Positions 1-7,559 are shown, counted from the first letter of the stretch. The stretch is 64,000 nucleotides of DNA from Azoarcus_F sp048158365 (GCA_048158365.1 JBLLNL010000003.1), one strand, 5' to 3'. The notes: a model not told the origin generated them from the letters alone. Program-made: numbers and translations.

Positions 1-133
1 GGCTGACTTCATCGGGTACCGTGTAGATTCGGCCGGCATCGAGCGGCCGCCCAGAGGCGAACACATTGGCGAGCACGCGCAGCTTGCTGCCGTGGAACAT
101 TGGGTCGGAGCCCGGTTGGATCGTGGTTAGCAT
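1..133 (-). CDS. Hypothetical phage-element protein, N-terminal part
   Basis: Forty-four codons are visible from an ATG at 133 and the frame runs off the left edge. A GAGG Shine-Dalgarno sequence sits about 8 nt before the start. It begins MLTTIQPGSDPMFHGSK and has no recognisable motif. It follows the capsid gene on the same strand after a 305-bp gap, so it may be another structural or head-tail joining protein, but this rests only on position. Confidence 0.55.
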   Translation of the reverse strand, partial: MLTTIQPGSDPMFHGSKLRVLANVFASGRPLDAGRIYTVPDEVS

Positions 134-438
134 CGCTTCATCCTCGTGCGTGGTGCAAACTGGCCGGTCGGTGGGGTGCGCTCCCTTGCTCCGCGTGAAA
201 TCATCAAACCCGCAGGTCCGGTGGGGGTGCGTGCAAGTGCAGCGGCTTGCCCGGTGCTGGCCATGGGTCGGGACGCTTCCGGGCTATGGCCTGCAGTCTC
301 GCCCGGTGCGATTGCGCGGCGCTGAAATTGTCGGGGCACGCCGCGCCCCTTTCGCCCCTGGAGATTCGGTTGGGGGAGGGATGACAGGCGGCCACAGGAA
401 ACCGCCGGCCGGCCCCTTCGTCCCCCGGTGCCGGCCAA
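134..438. other. Intergenic gap between capsid gene and next gene
   Basis: About 305 bp without a convincing gene. Short overlapping ORFs on both strands have no start signals and are arginine/proline-rich, typical of chance frames in GC-rich DNA. A strong terminator hairpin is not evident, although GC-rich inverted segments occur around 390–430. Confidence 0.5.
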
Positions 439-1572
439 TTATGTGGTGACGATGTCCTTGCAGATCGCGAAAGATTGGACTCGACGAACGCCGACTCCGA
501 CCTCGACGAAGGCGGTGATCTTGACCTCGTTGAAGTTGCGCGGGTGCATGATGACATCCATCGCGGGAGGTCCGAAGAATCCGATGATGATGTCGGTGAA
601 GTTACCCATCACGGCTGCAGACAAGTTGCCCCCACCGCCTTTCGACAAGTTGTTTGGCATGTGCTCGCTGACGATGGCACGGCGCCCCATCAGATCATTT
701 CCTGTCAATATGTAATCAAGCCCCGTGCCGCGTGCGGTGTTGCGCAGCTTGCGGCGGACAGCCGAGTTCGTGATCCAGCTCGTCGAGGTGGTTTCGGTGT
801 TTGCGCTCGCAATCGTGTCCTCGATCTCGGCGAGTTTCGCCCAGGTCAATGGCCCGCCGTCAGTGCCAAGGCTGACGACCCCCACATCGGCATTGTTGAG
901 GAGCCCGAGGGGCTCCGCGTCGATACCGCTTCCGGCGAGGGCAGCACGGTCGATCTCTGACATCGCAGCGCGGAGCAGTTGCTCACGCAAGGCGAACTCG
1001 AAACCGCCGGCCAAGGTGGCATCACGGATCAGCTGGTGGCTGACGGTGACGGTTGCGCACAAGGTCCGAGGGACGATGACCAGTTGCGAGAATGAGGGCA
1101 CCGTGGCAGGTGCCGGTGAGGATTCACCAACCCAAGCAAGCGTGGTGGTGTCGTCCCATCGGGGGATTATGAGTTTGGAGCCTCGGATGCCCTCGATCAC
1201 GGTTGCGCCGGCGGCGAGCACGGCAGAAGCGGGGCGGACGGCGTCGATGATGCCGCCGGTAAAGTATTCACTCGCCAGGGCACCCCCGCTCGCGCTGGTA
1301 GTCATTGACAGGTCTCGCGAGAGTAGCTTGTCGAATGGGATCAGCAGCCCGCGTGATTGAGTGCCCCACTGCTCGACGATCGAACTCGACAACTCCTTGA
1401 CGCCCCAACCCTCTGTAGACCGGGTCTTGTTCAAGAGATCGCTGAGGGCGGATGTGATCGAGTACATCGGCGGCGTCTGGCGTGTCAGGCCGGCCAGCGC
1501 TTGCGCGTCTTTGGCGTGGCGCTCGATCAGCGCTTTGACGTGGGGTTCATAGGGGTTCGTGGTGCTCGGCAT
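439..1572 (-). CDS. HK97-family phage major capsid protein
   Basis: A 377-aa protein with the features of HK97-fold major capsid proteins. A variable N-terminal third precedes a long conserved part with a segment like SASGGALASEYF (about residue 95). Next comes the typical stretch with GWVGE-like spacing (LAWVGESSPAP, about 145), followed by SHQLIRDAT, an AALAGSG segment and a C-terminal EVGVGVRRVQSF. Family members assemble the icosahedral head; many carry an N-terminal scaffold or are cut by a protease. No protease or portal gene is adjacent in the visible part. The gene is the clearest evidence that this element makes, or once made, its own capsid rather than being a plasmid-like island. 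Confidence 0.88.
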   Translation of the reverse strand: MPSTTNPYEPHVKALIERHAKDAQALAGLTRQTPPMYSITSALSDLLNKTRSTEGWGVKELSSSIVEQWGTQSRGLLIPFDKLLSRDLSMTTSASGGALASEYFTGGIIDAVRPASAVLAAGATVIEGIRGSKLIIPRWDDTTTLAWVGESSPAPATVPSFSQLVIVPRTLCATVTVSHQLIRDATLAGGFEFALREQLLRAAMSEIDRAALAGSGIDAEPLGLLNNADVGVVSLGTDGGPLTWAKLAEIEDTIASANTETTSTSWITNSAVRRKLRNTARGTGLDYILTGNDLMGRRAIVSEHMPNNLSKGGGGNLSAAVMGNFTDIIIGFFGPPAMDVIMHPRNFNEVKITAFVEVGVGVRRVQSFAICKDIVTT

Positions 1573-1647
1573 GGTGGGCTCTCAGGTGCGGTGATGTGGT
1601 GTCATCATCCTACTGGGCAGGACGTGAATTCCGATTGGAGTCCCAGT

Positions 1648-2085
1648 TCACGATTGCAAAATCTTGTGAATCTGGCGTGAGGTCGTCGGCATCTCGGCGC
1701 CGGCGCGCATCGCGTAGAAGAGGCGGGCCTCCAGTGCGGTGGCGTGAGCCGGCGGAAAGTTGGCAGTGCGCCAGATCGGCCACTTCCGGCGCTCGAAGGT
1801 GGTGATCTCGGCCAGCAGCGCACGGGCCCTTGATCTCGTGGGCGGCACCTCGAGCACGCGGGCGGCATCGCACAGCCAGGCGTTGCGCATCTCGCGCTTC
1901 AGCTGCTCGCGCGAGAACCCGGCGCCGACCAGATGCACTGCGAGACTGGGATCGGCGCCCGGGCTCATCCATGCCGTGAGCGCATCGGCGAGGAACTCGG
2001 CGGTCTGGTCGTCGGCCGTGCGTGATTCGATGAGCCGCTGAATCAAGACGGCCGCAGTGCGTCGATCCCTCCTGTCGTTCCCCAT
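1648..2085 (-). CDS. Hypothetical element protein upstream of capsid
   Basis: The frame is open from 2223, but the extension before ATG 2085 is low in conservation-like features, so I place the start at 2085 (145 aa, MGNDRRDRR). No Shine-Dalgarno sequence is obvious for any of the three possible starts (2223, 2187, 2085). The protein is charged and mainly helical in look, with no signal peptide or membrane segment and no known motif. Its place between an HTH gene and the capsid gene would suit a terminase small subunit or packaging adaptor; that is inference from position only. Confidence 0.6.
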   Translation of the reverse strand: MGNDRRDRRTAAVLIQRLIESRTADDQTAEFLADALTAWMSPGADPSLAVHLVGAGFSREQLKREMRNAWLCDAARVLEVPPTRSRARALLAEITTFERRKWPIWRTANFPPAHATALEARLFYAMRAGAEMPTTSRQIHKILQS

Positions 2086-2198
2086 TGCGGGTAATCGCGA
2101 CTGCGGTTTTCGATTAGCGACAGCCGCGAGCCCGGAGTAAAGGGTTAAAGGGGTTGTGCGTATTGGGTCCCTCTGGAGACTCCCCATTAAGGGTAATC
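2080..2198. repeat. Pair of near-identical 17-bp direct repeats
   Basis: CCCCATTgcGGGTAATC at 2080–2096 and CCCCATTaaGGGTAATC at 2182–2198 differ only at two central bases, 102 bp apart. Both overlap possible ATG starts of the minus-strand gene at 1648–2085. They could be a local duplication or a pair of protein-binding sites that control the late genes. Confidence 0.5.
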
Positions 2199-2241
2199 CG
2201 AGCCCCGGTGTTTCGCTAGTCACGAGAATTCCACAAAGGGG

Positions 2242-2517
2242 TTATATCCCGCGCCTGGGGGGTAATACTCGGACGACAGCCACCAGGCGCCCATCTTCCC
2301 GCGGGACAAGCTCGCACCAGGTGCGCAACATCGGGCGCTTTGGCGCTCGGGGTCCGACAACGATCGCAACATCCCGGAGCAGTCGGTGAACGTGCGATTT
2401 CGACAGACCGAACTGCGAAGCGATTGTCCGGAACGTCGCGCCTCTGGTGCGCTCGGCCACCATCAGCCGTTCGAGCCAGGGGGCAATCTTCGTGTTGCTT
2501 GGTTTTCGCTTTTTCAT
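2242..2517 (-). CDS. Small helix-turn-helix DNA-binding protein
   Basis: A 91-aa basic protein. Residues about 25–48 (ATFRTIASQFGLSKSHVHRL) read as a helix-turn-helix of the type found in small terminase subunits and in Fis/Trp-like regulators. The rest has no recognised motif. It lies between the recombination genes and the late genes, so it could be the late-gene activator or the DNA-recognition subunit of packaging. Function unproven. Confidence 0.65.
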   Translation of the reverse strand: MKKRKPSNTKIAPWLERLMVAERTRGATFRTIASQFGLSKSHVHRLLRDVAIVVGPRAPKRPMLRTWCELVPREDGRLVAVVRVLPPRRGI

Positions 2518-2612
2518 GCGTTGTTGCCTATGTGCGTGGGTCGTGTCCTAGCGGCATTTCGAGGTTCGAATTACCCGTGGACGGATCACTCCAGGAGGAC
2601 CCGTGCACCCGG

Positions 2613-3089
2613 TCAGCCACGCCGACGCCGTCCAAACTCGGCGAGCAGCAGCGCCTCGGCACGGCCGTCGTCCCTCTTGCGCATGAGGTGCTCGGCCGCG
2701 GTGGGCAGCAGCCGACGTGCAGCCGAGATGCTCGCTTCCTTGTCGGCGCCAGGCGGAATTGCCATCCCGCGCTTCCAGCCCGCCGGGCTGGCGAGCTCGT
2801 AGGGAAACCCGAGCGCCTCGAGCACGCCCACGATGCCGCCGAACGTCTGCCCGAAACTGAACGCCCCGACCGCACCTTCGCCAGGGCGGGCATGCACCCG
2901 CTCGAGCGTGGCGTAGCCTGGGTAGCGCTTGAGGATCTCGGCCAAGCTGGCCGCATCCAGTTGGCGGCGCCCGGTCGTGCTCGCGGTCGTGGGCATGTCA
3001 AAGACTCCGACGAACGTGCCCCACTGGTCCAGCACGCCGACCGCACCGCCGACGCCGGGATCGATGCCGAGGTAGAAGGGCACTTTCAC
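2613..3089 (-). CDS. RuvC-like Holliday junction resolvase (phage type)
   Basis: A 158-aa protein beginning VKVPFYLGIDPGVGGAVGVL. The first acidic residue of the RNase H-fold (Asp in GIDPG) and the following glycine-rich strand are typical of RuvC-like resolvases. ATLERVHARPGEG matches the second conserved acidic block, and GRAEALLLAEF near the C-terminus supplies the third acidic region. The GTG start at 3089 is preceded by GGAGG and overlaps the previous stop (GTGA). It would cut branched DNA left by ERF-driven annealing or replication. Confidence 0.8.
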   Translation of the reverse strand: MKVPFYLGIDPGVGGAVGVLDQWGTFVGVFDMPTTASTTGRRQLDAASLAEILKRYPGYATLERVHARPGEGAVGAFSFGQTFGGIVGVLEALGFPYELASPAGWKRGMAIPPGADKEASISAARRLLPTAAEHLMRKRDDGRAEALLLAEFGRRRRG

Positions 3090-3289
3090 TGACGAGCCCT
3101 CCGGCGCTCTTCGTCCTCGATGCGGTCCATCTCGGCGTTGAGCGTGACCAGGGCGGCCTGGTAGGCAGTCTCGACCGAATCCGCATTGAGCCGATCGCCG
3201 GCCGGAAGGGGCCGGCCATCGAGGATCAGCCCGAAGTTCCAGCCCACACCCGGACCGAATGTCAGTTGAATGACCAGCCCCTGTCTCAT
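3086..3289 (-). CDS. Hypothetical 67-aa protein
   Basis: Begins MRQGLVIQLTFGPGVGWNFG at ATG 3289, which overlaps the exonuclease stop (ATGA); its own stop overlaps the resolvase GTG. The double overlap shows translational coupling in the recombination operon. The acidic-basic C-terminal helix (MDRIEDEERRRARQ) is the only notable feature. Function unknown. Confidence 0.7.
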   Translation of the reverse strand: MRQGLVIQLTFGPGVGWNFGLILDGRPLPAGDRLNADSVETAYQAALVTLNAEMDRIEDEERRRARQ

Positions 3290-4002
3290 GCTGCAGCCCC
3301 TCGAAGCATCGGCGCGAGTCGGCCCCAGATCGACCGCACGGCCTCGACGTCGCCGGCGCAGTAGCGCGCCACCCGCTCGAGGTCGCCATCGAGCCACCAC
3401 TGCCACGCCTGGGCGCCGGTGCCATCGGCTTTCGGATCGGGCAGCCCGAGTGCGCGACATAGGGCCTTCAAGCCGATCCGGTCGCGGTAGCCAGCCCATG
3501 CCATCATCGTGCACCCGAAGTCCTTGCCGGGGCGGGCATTGGGGCCCGGGATGCGGAAGGGCGGGACCAGGCCATTGATGATCGAGCGGCGCCACAGCCA
3601 GCCCAGATCAAAGGCGGCATTGTGCGCGACGAAGTGCGGGTCGCTTCCCCACACTGCACGGCCGGCGCCGTCCATGACCGCATTTTCCTGGATCCAGTCG
3701 GTCACCAGGCCGAAGAGTTGACCGAGCAGCACGATCTCGGGCTCGTCGGGGGTGCGGGTGAGCACCCGGGGGGGGAGGTCGTCATCGCGCGCGACTCCGA
3801 TCGCGATCAATTCGCCTTGGGCGGCATCCAGGGCAGTCTTCGCGACAGCATCCTGTGCAGCGCGCTCGCCCTCGGACTCCATCCACTGCGCGACGCTCTC
3901 GGGCTTCTTGTACGTCGCGGGCGGGCGAATGCCGGCGCGGATCTCGGCGATCAGGTCGGGGTCGCGGGTGGGGGAGGTTTCAACGTCGAGAAAAATCAAC
4001 AT
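3286..4002 (-). CDS. DnaQ-like 3'-5' exonuclease (DEDD family)
   Basis: A 238-aa protein. MLIFLDVETSPTRDP carries the DxE exonuclease I motif. HFVAHNAAFDLGWL (about residue 120) is the Exo II motif with its Asp. The C-terminal region with YCAGDVEAVRSIW supplies Exo III, with Tyr and Asp four residues apart, pointing to the DEDDy subtype. The start at 4002 has GGAGAC upstream. Members degrade single-stranded 3' ends; beside ERF, SSB and a resolvase it probably prepares ends for annealing. The frame extending further upstream overlaps the preceding gene and is not counted. Confidence 0.82.
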   Translation of the reverse strand: MLIFLDVETSPTRDPDLIAEIRAGIRPPATYKKPESVAQWMESEGERAAQDAVAKTALDAAQGELIAIGVARDDDLPPRVLTRTPDEPEIVLLGQLFGLVTDWIQENAVMDGAGRAVWGSDPHFVAHNAAFDLGWLWRRSIINGLVPPFRIPGPNARPGKDFGCTMMAWAGYRDRIGLKALCRALGLPDPKADGTGAQAWQWWLDGDLERVARYCAGDVEAVRSIWGRLAPMLRGAAA

Positions 4003-4315
4003 GGCGGATGTCTCCAAAAAAGTTCGGGTCTTGAATGGTGAGAGCGACCAAGTACGCAGCGAAGAATGCGAGCACGGCGCCGTGATGGTTGTCGAGCAGT
4101 GTGGAGAGCGCCTCTCGGTTAAAGGGCGTGTCGATCTCATCGCCCCAGCCGACCACTACGTCGAGCAGCCAATCGGCTTCGTTGCGGTTGTGGACCGAGG
4201 CCATCCAGTCGAGCACCTCGGCCGCAGGCATGCGTTTGCAGAAGATCGTGAGCAGGGCTGGTGCGTCCTGACCTGGTACGTTGATCGCAGCTGTTGCGGG
4301 AATGATTTTGTTCAC
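3980..4315 (-). CDS. Small protein resembling phage tail-assembly chaperones
   Basis: A 111-aa protein read from GTG 4315, which overlaps the stop of a tiny upstream ORF (GTGA). The segment LLDVVVGWGDEI with FNREALSTLLDNH and a later AYLVALT resembles the pattern W.G....F....L..LL......Y found in small tail-assembly chaperones. That match is from memory of the family pattern, not a search. Its position inside a recombination module is odd for a tail gene. An alternative in-frame ATG at 4402 lies inside ssb and has no Shine-Dalgarno. It overlaps the next gene by 23 nt. Confidence 0.6.
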   Translation of the reverse strand: MNKIIPATAAINVPGQDAPALLTIFCKRMPAAEVLDWMASVHNRNEADWLLDVVVGWGDEIDTPFNREALSTLLDNHHGAVLAFFAAYLVALTIQDPNFFGDIRHVDFSRR

Positions 4316-4362
4316 GTGTGTGCCGTCAAGTAGCGCCTGGCGCCGTCGGTGAAAATCAGCAT
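4312..4362 (-). CDS. Tiny coupled ORF (16 aa), possible leader peptide
   Basis: MLIFTDGARRYLTAHT follows a clear GGAG six nt before ATG 4362, and its TGA overlaps the GTG start of the next gene. The first codons closely resemble those of the exonuclease gene (MLIFLD), so it could be a decayed duplicate start. More simply it couples translation of the next gene to ssb. Confidence 0.4.
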   Translation of the reverse strand: MLIFTDGARRYLTAHT

Positions 4363-4373
4363 GTGCTTGCTCC

Positions 4374-4733
4374 TCAGAATCCGATGTCGTCGAAGTCAGC
4401 ATCGGCGGTGGCGACCGGGGTGTCCTTGGTACGGCCGAGCAGGGTGATGTCATTGACGCGGACATCGATGCTCGTGCGCTTGCTGCCCTTGGAATCGGTC
4501 CATTCGCGGGCGGTCAGCTCGCCGACGACGCCGACCAGCTGCCCCTTGACGAGGTACGGCTCGAGCGCCTCGCCACGATTGCCCCACAGCTTGCAGCGCG
4601 CCCAGGTGGTGGCCTCGTTTTTGCCGAAGCCGGAACGGACTGCGACCGAGAAGTTGACGCAAGAGGTGTTGCCGTCGGTGAGGTGTGTCTCGGCATCGGA
4701 TCCGATGTTGCCGGTAAATGACCAGGAATTCAT
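4374..4733 (-). CDS. ssb: Single-stranded DNA-binding protein
   Basis: A 119-aa OB-fold protein starting MNSWSFTGNIGSDAE, with the usual strands NFSVAVRSGFGKN, TTWARCKLWGNRGEALEPYLVKGQ and GELTAREWTDSKG. It ends DFDDIGF, the acidic tip that recruits partner enzymes. It is shorter than cellular SSB (about 175 aa) because the linker is brief, as in phage SSBs. AGGAG lies seven nt before ATG 4733; an upstream extension of the frame overlaps erf and is rejected. It works with ERF and the exonuclease next door. Confidence 0.92.
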   Translation of the reverse strand: MNSWSFTGNIGSDAETHLTDGNTSCVNFSVAVRSGFGKNEATTWARCKLWGNRGEALEPYLVKGQLVGVVGELTAREWTDSKGSKRTSIDVRVNDITLLGRTKDTPVATADADFDDIGF

Positions 4734-4744
4734 GAGGGGTCTCC

Positions 4745-5296
4745 TTAAACGGATGTGAGGTCGGTGGCTTCGATCGTGAGCTTCTGGGCGTCCTTCGTTG
4801 CTGCGCACGCCTTGTGCAACGAGGCCGGGATCTTCGACCAGGTGGTCTTGAGCTCTTCCATCGTCGTGCAGCTGCGAAGCGCGTCCCGGGCCTTCTCGAT
4901 GGCAGCCTCTTCGCTGCGTTTGCCTTGGCTGCCGGCATTGCCGTCGTCGTCCTCGGGGGCGATCCCGCAGGCGGCCATCAGGGAATAGCGGCGGGCGTAG
5001 GTGAGCGCGCTGCCATAACCCTGGGGGTCGCTCTTCGGCGCCGGGACGTGAAGGGGGCCTGACGACCAGCTTTCACCCGATTCGTGGAGGAACACGGTCT
5101 CGACGATCACGCCGTCTTCGCACTCGCGGGTGGTCTGGCTGAGCATGATGCCGTTGGCGTTGAGGGCGTCGACGACAGCTTCGACGCAGGCGGACAGGTC
5201 AGCGTACTTGGAACGGAAGTGCGGATTGCTCGAGGTCTTGAGCGCTGGTCCGAAAGCCTTCTGCGCTTTCACCAGGGCGGCGGCGATGTTCTTCAT
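4745..5296 (-). CDS. ERF-family single-strand annealing protein
   Basis: A 183-aa protein with the ERF hallmarks: ALVKAQKAFGPALKTSSNPHFRSKYADLSA split over residues 7–36, then an internal GYGSALTYARRYSLMAACGI (about 105–125). An acidic EDDDGNAG linker follows, then a helical C-terminal part. ERF proteins form rings that anneal complementary strands in phage recombination. AGGAG precedes ATG 5296 by eight nt, and the start overlaps the stop of the upstream iteron ORF (ATGA). Together with SSB, exonuclease and resolvase this makes a complete annealing-type recombination cassette. Confidence 0.88.
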   Translation of the reverse strand: MKNIAAALVKAQKAFGPALKTSSNPHFRSKYADLSACVEAVVDALNANGIMLSQTTRECEDGVIVETVFLHESGESWSSGPLHVPAPKSDPQGYGSALTYARRYSLMAACGIAPEDDDGNAGSQGKRSEEAAIEKARDALRSCTTMEELKTTWSKIPASLHKACAATKDAQKLTIEATDLTSV

Positions 5297-5601
5297 GATG
5301 AAGCTCCTGTGTGGGGTTCGACGTGTGCGCTTGGCCACTGCGCGCGGATCTCCTCGACGCTGGCACCCTGCAGGCACCAGGCGACGAAGGACGGCCGGCC
5401 GGGAATCGTGATGAGCCACGAATTGGGCCCAGACTTTCCCGAAATCGGTTTTTCGGGGCTGCGGATAACTTCCCGAAACTTCCCGAAACTTCCCGAAACC
5501 GGGCCGTTCCGGTCTAATGTTTTCCCGAAATTTCCCGCGCCCTCTATAAGAGGGCGGGGGAATTCGGGAAGGACCGGGAAAGCGTTCTTCAGGCGAGCCA
5601 T
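5293..5601 (-). CDS. Small ORF overlapping the helicase stop and containing iterons
   Basis: ATG 5601 lies 13 nt upstream of the helicase stop codon and the ORF (102 aa) ends in an ATGA overlap with erf. The middle is encoded by the TTCCCGAAA repeats (for example GSFGKFRE). The last 43 residues, from NSWLITIPG to HTGASS, look like a genuine folded segment. The second element has a counterpart at 21499–21651 that starts with the same 13-nt overlap and the same MA[RS]L beginning. Translation through the repeats may be the point, or the ORF may be tolerated read-through. Confidence 0.55.
   Translation of the reverse strand: MARLKNAFPVLPEFPRPLIEGAGNFGKTLDRNGPVSGSFGKFREVIRSPEKPISGKSGPNSWLITIPGRPSFVAWCLQGASVEEIRAQWPSAHVEPHTGASS
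5435..5580. repeat. Iteron-like TTCCCGAAA repeats with a hairpin; candidate replication origin
   Basis: TTTCCCGAAA occurs at 5435–5444 and 5521–5530. CTTCCCGAAA is repeated three times head to tail at 5469–5498 with no spacer. A perfect 8-bp stem with an ATA loop lies at 5538–5556, and inverted relatives (TTCGGGAA, CCGGGAA) lie at 5563–5580. The array is immediately downstream of the RepA-type helicase gene. A similar set lies at the same place in the other element (21530–21635). Repeats plus hairpin next to a replication helicase is the usual look of an iteron origin; no experiment supports it here. Confidence 0.7.
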
Positions 5602-6692
5602 AACCAACCCTCCTTCAAGACGATGGCGCCGCGATTGACGAGTCCAGTCAGTGCCTCGCGGGCACGCTCGGTCCGGCGCTTGGGTTCGCAGGTGAGCCGG
5701 TCGCGAACTTTCGTGACCGCCTCCTCGATCTCGAGGCAGGGGCGAGTCGGGGGGGCGCCTGCCATGCCGAACCGACCGGCCTTCTTGAGCAGCTCGAGCA
5801 GCGCGTCGTAGATGACCCGCTGATTCCCGCCGGCCGGCAGGTTGAGCTTCTTCATCTGGGTGTCGGTGCTCTCGAGCGGCTGCACCACGCAGCTGGTGAT
5901 CGGGTCGCCGTCTTCATCGAAGCCGAGTTCAACGACCTCGAGCTTGAACGGGTGGGCCTCGCCGTCGCTGGCGTCCTTGGACTTCACGAGCGCCCACTCG
6001 CGCCGGTCGCCCTCGCGCCGGACCTCGATCGCGGCATCCAGCGCGGCCAGCAGACTCGAGTGTCCGCGGAGCCCCCGGGTCGCGTCCTTGCCGCTGTGAT
6101 GCACCAGCAGGACCAGACCGCCGACCATCGCCTGCAGCCGCTTGGCCCCCTGGATGATGCGGCCCATGTCGCGGCTGTCGTTCTCGTCGGCGCCCGGGCT
6201 CGCTGCGTTCAGCGTGTCGATGACGACGACTCCGCCGTTCATGCCCTCTTCGTGGATCCGGCAGGCGAGCTCGTCGAGATCGTCCGGATTCAGCAGCGAC
6301 AGCGGCGCGGTGATGAAGCGAAGCCGGTGGCCGGCCCCGCGTGCCTTGGCGACCTGGATTGCCCGGGCTCGCTGCGGTAAGCCTCCGGCCCCCTCGAGTC
6401 CGCAGTACACGACCGGGCATGCCTTCGATTTGTAACCGAAGAACGTCGACCCACCCTCGATGCTGGAGGCGATGTCGAGCACCAGGAAGGTCTTGCCGGA
6501 TCCGGCCGGCCCATAGATCGCCGCGATCCCGCTGGACGGCAGCAGCGGCTTCAGAATGTAGGGCTGCGGCGGGGTGGCGATCATGTCCGCGACGGTCAGC
6601 AGCTTGAAGCGCTCACGCTCCTCGACCAGCTGGTCGACCACTTCAGTTGATCGCGCCAGTGCGAGCGCACCTGCTCGTGATTCGAGTCTCAC
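5589..6692 (-). CDS. RepA-type hexameric replicative helicase (AAA_25 family)
   Basis: A 367-aa ATPase. Walker A is GPAGSGKT at residues 61–68. A hydrophobic strand ending in Asp (GGVVVIDTL, about 170) is Walker B. HHSGKDATRGLRGHSSL (about 220) is the typical RSF1010 RepA signature. A winged-helix-like C-terminal part follows. Such proteins unwind DNA during plasmid and satellite replication. The start overlaps the preceding gene (ATGA). In the second element the same helicase is fused to primase domains, whereas here the primase-like part is a separate gene directly upstream. Confidence 0.88.
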   Translation of the reverse strand: MRLESRAGALALARSTEVVDQLVEERERFKLLTVADMIATPPQPYILKPLLPSSGIAAIYGPAGSGKTFLVLDIASSIEGGSTFFGYKSKACPVVYCGLEGAGGLPQRARAIQVAKARGAGHRLRFITAPLSLLNPDDLDELACRIHEEGMNGGVVVIDTLNAASPGADENDSRDMGRIIQGAKRLQAMVGGLVLLVHHSGKDATRGLRGHSSLLAALDAAIEVRREGDRREWALVKSKDASDGEAHPFKLEVVELGFDEDGDPITSCVVQPLESTDTQMKKLNLPAGGNQRVIYDALLELLKKAGRFGMAGAPPTRPCLEIEEAVTKVRDRLTCEPKRRTERAREALTGLVNRGAIVLKEGWLWLA

Positions 6693-7108
6693 AGGCCGGC
6701 CCCCCTGGCACCCGCACGGATGCGGCCGACTGCCTGGGCGAGCCGTGTTCGGTCTTCGGTGTCGATGGCTTTGCCGGCCATCACGTCGGCGGCCGCAGTC
6801 AGCACGACGAGCACCTCGAGCTGGAGGGCACGCAGCACGTCGGCAGCCGGGAAGGGCTGACGGTCGGGCTTAGCCTGGTGCGCGGTGCTGGGCGGGAACA
6901 GGTCGGCGAGCTCGAGGCTGATCGCGCCGAGGATCTCCTCGACAGAGTCGCCTCCGTGGTCGTGGATCAGTAGCCGTCCATCGGCGAGTTCACGCCAGGT
7001 GCCGCTCATGTTCCGATCGCGCCGGGTGGGCACGCGGAAGACGCCATGATCGCGGCCGGTCGTCCGATGCTCGACGCGGGCGAGAAACTTCTCGCGCGGG
7101 CTGGTCAT
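6689..7108 (-). CDS. Primase N-terminal-like protein lacking zinc ligands
   Basis: A 139-aa protein. The segment from RVEHRTTGRDHGVFRVPTR to ADGRLLIHDHGGDSVEEILGAI aligns in pattern with the zinc-binding start of phage/plasmid primases, where one expects C-P-x-H-D and H-C-x-x-G-C. Here the cysteines are replaced (VPTRRD, HDHGGD), so zinc binding looks lost. The helical C-terminal half is unlike primase cores. It is coupled by ATGA overlaps to genes on both sides and sits beside the helicase, so it may be an accessory replication factor. Confidence 0.65.
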   Translation of the reverse strand: MTSPREKFLARVEHRTTGRDHGVFRVPTRRDRNMSGTWRELADGRLLIHDHGGDSVEEILGAISLELADLFPPSTAHQAKPDRQPFPAADVLRALQLEVLVVLTAAADVMAGKAIDTEDRTRLAQAVGRIRAGARGAGL

Positions 7109-7356
7109 TGCTTGCCCTTCGCGCCGGCGATCGCGAGCAGCAGCGGCAGGGCGCCATTGTTCGCGCGGTCGCAGGCGCGGCAGATCGCGACCGCTGTCCA
7201 CAGGCCAGAGGCAACCTCTCCGACCCGGTGAATACGTCCGCTGCCCGCGGTGCCCAGATCGATCTCGGCATCGCAGAGCAGGCAATGGACGCTCGGGCGC
7301 GGTCGGAACGCAACCAGACCGCCGGGTGTCCGGCGCAACTTTGCTTTCCGCTTCAT
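7105..7356 (-). CDS. Small putative zinc-binding protein
   Basis: An 83-aa basic protein with two CxxC pairs, CLLC (about 25) and CRAC (about 59), spaced as in zinc-finger or HNH-like folds. The HNH catalytic residues are not evident. The start overlaps the stop of the preceding gene and its own stop overlaps the primase-like gene. It may bind DNA near the origin. Confidence 0.65.
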   Translation of the reverse strand: MKRKAKLRRTPGGLVAFRPRPSVHCLLCDAEIDLGTAGSGRIHRVGEVASGLWTAVAICRACDRANNGALPLLLAIAGAKGKQ

Positions 7357-7559
7357 GCGCCACCCCGCTTGCGAGCGGCGATTGCGCGCCTGGCATTGCG
7401 GCGGTGTTTGCCACGTGGCATCCGCTCGCGCTTCTCAGGCTTCGACCAGGTCAGCGGCAGATACAGCGGCCGGTCTTCATCGCGGTGGTCGTTCGGGGTA
7501 GAATCGTCGCCGGTGCTGGCGCTCGTTTGCTCTTCGGGGCGGCGAGCGTTTTTTTCCAT
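7353..7559 (-). CDS. Hypothetical 68-aa basic protein
   Basis: The first half is polar and acidic; the last third is strongly basic (RGKHRRNARRAIAARKR). The start overlaps the previous stop (TAATG) and its end overlaps the next ATG, so it is part of the early operon. No family recognised. Confidence 0.55.
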   Translation of the reverse strand: MEKNARRPEEQTSASTGDDSTPNDHRDEDRPLYLPLTWSKPEKRERMPRGKHRRNARRAIAARKRGGA

